DNA of 6,265 bases from contig DTYX01000328.1 in assembly GCA_012961655.1 (NCBI GenBank), forward strand, positions 1 through 6,265, written 5' to 3'. The notes beneath the pieces were generated by a model. That model did no database searches, was not told the DNA's origin, and saw nothing but the letters and a program-made list of their open reading frames with translations. Within the stretch, counting starts at the first letter, position 1, and each line of letters opens with the position of its first letter. This DNA comes from Candidatus Poribacteria bacterium (GTDB taxonomy: Bacteria; Poribacteria; WGA-4E; DTYX01). Made by a program: the position numbers and the translations under genes. Positions 4,622 to 6,265 of the stretch are shown here, in pieces.

Positions 4622-6196
4622 GCGGTCTTCCTTCTCCCAATTCAAGTCTGTCGCGCCATGCCGACGCAATAGGTCAACAACCGCTTCATGTTCTGCATCC
4701 AATGCCCATTTCAGCGGTGTCTTTCCCCGTTTGTCCTTCGCGTTGATTTCTGTTCCGTACCTTACCAACAATTCCGCCGCTTTCAGATTGCAAGACCGCA
4801 CAGCAGCATGCAGGGGTGTTAAACCTTCGTCATCTGGTTCATCAACCTTTGCGCCATGTTCCAGCAGACACTCGATGACATCATCATAATCCGCCCTATT
4901 GACCGCATTCCACAGAGCCGACCGCCCCCAATCTTTGGGAAGATTGACATCCGCCCCGCTGCGAATGAGCAATTTTGCAATCTCCGAATGGCCCTCCCAG
5001 ATTGCCCAAAGAAGTGGTTGACCTTCTGCGGTATTAACATCAGCGCCGTTCTCAACCAGCAATTCGACGACCGGAAGCTGTCCCTCATAAACGGCGATAA
5101 ACAGTGGCGTTACTCCTACGCTCGTTCTTGCTTCGATGTCAGCCCCGCGGTTTAAGAGGGTCTCAGCCGCTTCTTTCTGTCCGGTCCAGGCTGCAATGTG
5201 CAACGGGGTACAACTCCACATCCCCCGCGCCTCTATGGATGCGCCGTTGTCCAGCAGCAGGTCAATCACCTCAGCATGTCCCATCAGCGCGGCGCAGTGA
5301 ATCGGGGCGAAGTCGTCCTCGAAGGCGTCCACTAACGCCGGGTCGGTTTTGAGAAGAGCAGCCACATCGTTTTTTCTGCCCAAACTCGCCGCCGTCCAGA
5401 TGTCCATTTTGGCGCTATGTTCGAGCAGGAGGTCAATGACAGCATGCAGGGCTTCCTCTTTCTGCTCATATCGCCACTCCCGCCAGAAGAACTTCTCCTT
5501 CCGCCAGCGCGCAGATACACACCGCAATACCGTCTTGCCTTCGGAGTCGGTTGCATTGGCTATGCCCGGATTCTCCTCAAGTTGTTTTCTTACTTCTCTG
5601 ACCAAGCCGAGCGTCGCCGCGGAGAAGATGTCACAGGGGGCATCAAAATGGGCGCCGAGCCGCAGGAGCAGTTCAGCCACCGACTTGTGCCCATCCTCTG
5701 CAGCCATATCAATCGCGGTTTTGCCTTCGTTGTTCTCGGTGAAAGCCACCCTTATACCATGTTCCAATAGTAGTTCGAGAGCATCGGTTTTGCCGTTCCA
5801 GGCGGCGATGTGGTAGGGCGTATTGCCCCCGGCATCACGGGCACATAAGCAGGTTCGATCTTTACAAATCAACTTCAACAATCTATCCCAGCGGCCCAGA
5901 GCGGCATTATCGAACACATCTTCGCCAGCGCCGTGGTCCAAAAGGGCTTCAATTGTATACGACCACATCACACTCAAATAGTATCCAATCTCGGTGGCAT
6001 GCCGATGCGCGGCGAGTTGGAGCGGCGTGCGGCCTTTGGCGTCTTGCGCGTTCACGTCCGCACCATATTTCAAGAGGACTTTTACGATATCGAAATGGCT
6101 TAAATCAGCGGCGTAATGCAAGGGCGTCCGACCATCCGGTCCGCGTCGAGCGTTTGCCAGGTCGGGGTTCTCCTGCAACAGCTTTTCGAGATGTCC
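4616..6196 (-). CDS. Ankyrin repeat protein, 5' part frame-broken and running out of window
   Basis: About 526 residues consist almost entirely of ankyrin repeats, a helix-turn-helix protein-binding scaffold. About twelve repeats can be read, with motifs such as GRTPLHYAAD, SCTPLHIAAWTG, GVTPLFIAVYEG, LTPLHAAV and KTPLKWAL, usually followed by LLxxGAD/xN. Three segments replace TPLH by D-I/V-F/W-x-x-A-x-L-G: DVFDNAALG, DIFSAATLG and DIWTAASLG (87-95, 183-191, 259-267 counting from TTG 6178). Longer insertions rich in W, K, E and R occur near 223-247, and another near 60-75. I see no enzyme domain or membrane segment; the N-terminus is not in view, so a signal peptide cannot be judged. The first family-like residues in this frame, GHLEKLLQENPDLAN, start at 6196. 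Codons upstream are open to the edge but not ankyrin-like. TTG 6178 is a possible but RBS-less start. It is convergent with cca. The partner is unknown. Confidence 0.82.
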   Translation of the reverse strand, partial: GHLEKLLQENPDLANARRGPDGRTPLHYAADLSHFDIVKVLLKYGADVNAQDAKGRTPLQLAAHRHATEIGYYLSVMWSYTIEALLDHGAGEDVFDNAALGRWDRLLKLICKDRTCLCARDAGGNTPYHIAAWNGKTDALELLLEHGIRVAFTENNEGKTAIDMAAEDGHKSVAELLLRLGAHFDAPCDIFSAATLGLVREVRKQLEENPGIANATDSEGKTVLRCVSARWRKEKFFWREWRYEQKEEALHAVIDLLLEHSAKMDIWTAASLGRKNDVAALLKTDPALVDAFEDDFAPIHCAALMGHAEVIDLLLDNGASIEARGMWSCTPLHIAAWTGQKEAAETLLNRGADIEARTSVGVTPLFIAVYEGQLPVVELLVENGADVNTAEGQPLLWAIWEGHSEIAKLLIRSGADVNLPKDWGRSALWNAVNRADYDDVIECLLEHGAKVDEPDDEGLTPLHAAVRSCNLKAAELLVRYGTEINAKDKRGKTPLKWALDAEHEAVVDLLRRHGATDLNWEKEDRL

Positions 6197-6265
6197 GCTC
6201 CCGCATCTATCAGAAGCTCCGCAATATCGGCCATTGTCGAGATGTAGGCGAGTTGATGGAGCGGC
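6190..6265 (-). pseudogene. Upstream ankyrin repeat of the same gene in a different frame
   Basis: From the window edge the minus strand reads PLHQLAYIS then TMADIAELLIDAGADI, a near-consensus ankyrin repeat, in a frame one step off the long downstream frame. The homology of this frame ends at 6190, where the downstream frame takes over within the shared bases GGACATC. By analogy with the other modules of the protein (GA followed by DIFxAAxLG) a short segment of roughly six or seven codons seems lost, with a net frame change. Either the gene is broken, or the read or assembly has an indel. The natural start lies beyond the window. Confidence 0.6.

Noticed and set aside
4819..5816. Several open frames of 74-155 codons on both strands within the ankyrin gene
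   Set aside because: They shadow the GC-rich repetitive ankyrin frame, show low-complexity S/R/P composition and have no family motifs.
1..6265. CRISPR array, retron, toxin-antitoxin, transposase or other novel defence system
   Set aside because: No regular direct repeats, reverse transcriptase, transposase or paired small genes are visible; Uma2 alone next to gene fragments is not evidence of a defence system.

Overview
The window is ordinary bacterial chromosome with compact genes, bacterial Shine-Dalgarno sequences, TTG/GTG/ATG starts and one textbook sigma-70-type promoter. The combination of a Uma2 nuclease, remnants of Gfo/Idh oxidoreductase, sugar isomerase and uroporphyrinogen-decarboxylase-like genes, and a long ankyrin protein recalls Candidatus Poribacteria, Planctomycetes or similar environmental lineages. 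This placement is a guess from gene content; no rRNA or other strong marker is present.

Region 1 (1-1415, minus strand). At the left edge is a Uma2-family (DUF820) nuclease gene whose 3' end runs out of the window. Upstream of it lies a graveyard: remnants of four genes in one orientation, each cut off mid-domain. Read 5' to 3' on the minus strand they are the N-terminus of a uroporphyrinogen-decarboxylase-like protein (itself frameshifted), the last ~56 residues of a Gfo/Idh oxidoreductase, the NAD-binding N-terminus of a Gfo/Idh oxidoreductase, and a central piece of a sugar phosphate isomerase/epimerase. The promoter, an operator-like palindrome and the ribosome binding sites of this former sugar-metabolism operon are still recognisable.

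Region 2 (1416-1557) is a divergent regulatory region. Leftward is the old operon's promoter, with two inverted repeats overlapping its -35 and -10. Rightward is a near-perfect promoter for the ABC-F gene, followed by a very short leader.

Region 3 (1558-4531, plus strand) is a two-gene operon for translation functions: an ABC-F ribosome-associated ATPase and a tRNA nucleotidyltransferase (cca), overlapping by 8 nt. Both are intact.

Region 4 (4532-6265). A short convergent gap holds a small palindromic element (inner hairpin plus outer inverted repeat) whose right arm contains the stop codon of the next gene. That gene, on the minus strand, encodes a protein made almost wholly of ankyrin repeats. 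Its 5' end leaves the window, and a frame break near 6190-6196 separates an additional upstream ankyrin repeat from the rest.

I found no CRISPR array, tRNA, rRNA, transposase or recognisable defence cassette. The most notable content is the eroded catabolic operon with surviving control elements, the start-codon/promoter ambiguity of the ABC-F gene, and the damaged ankyrin gene.
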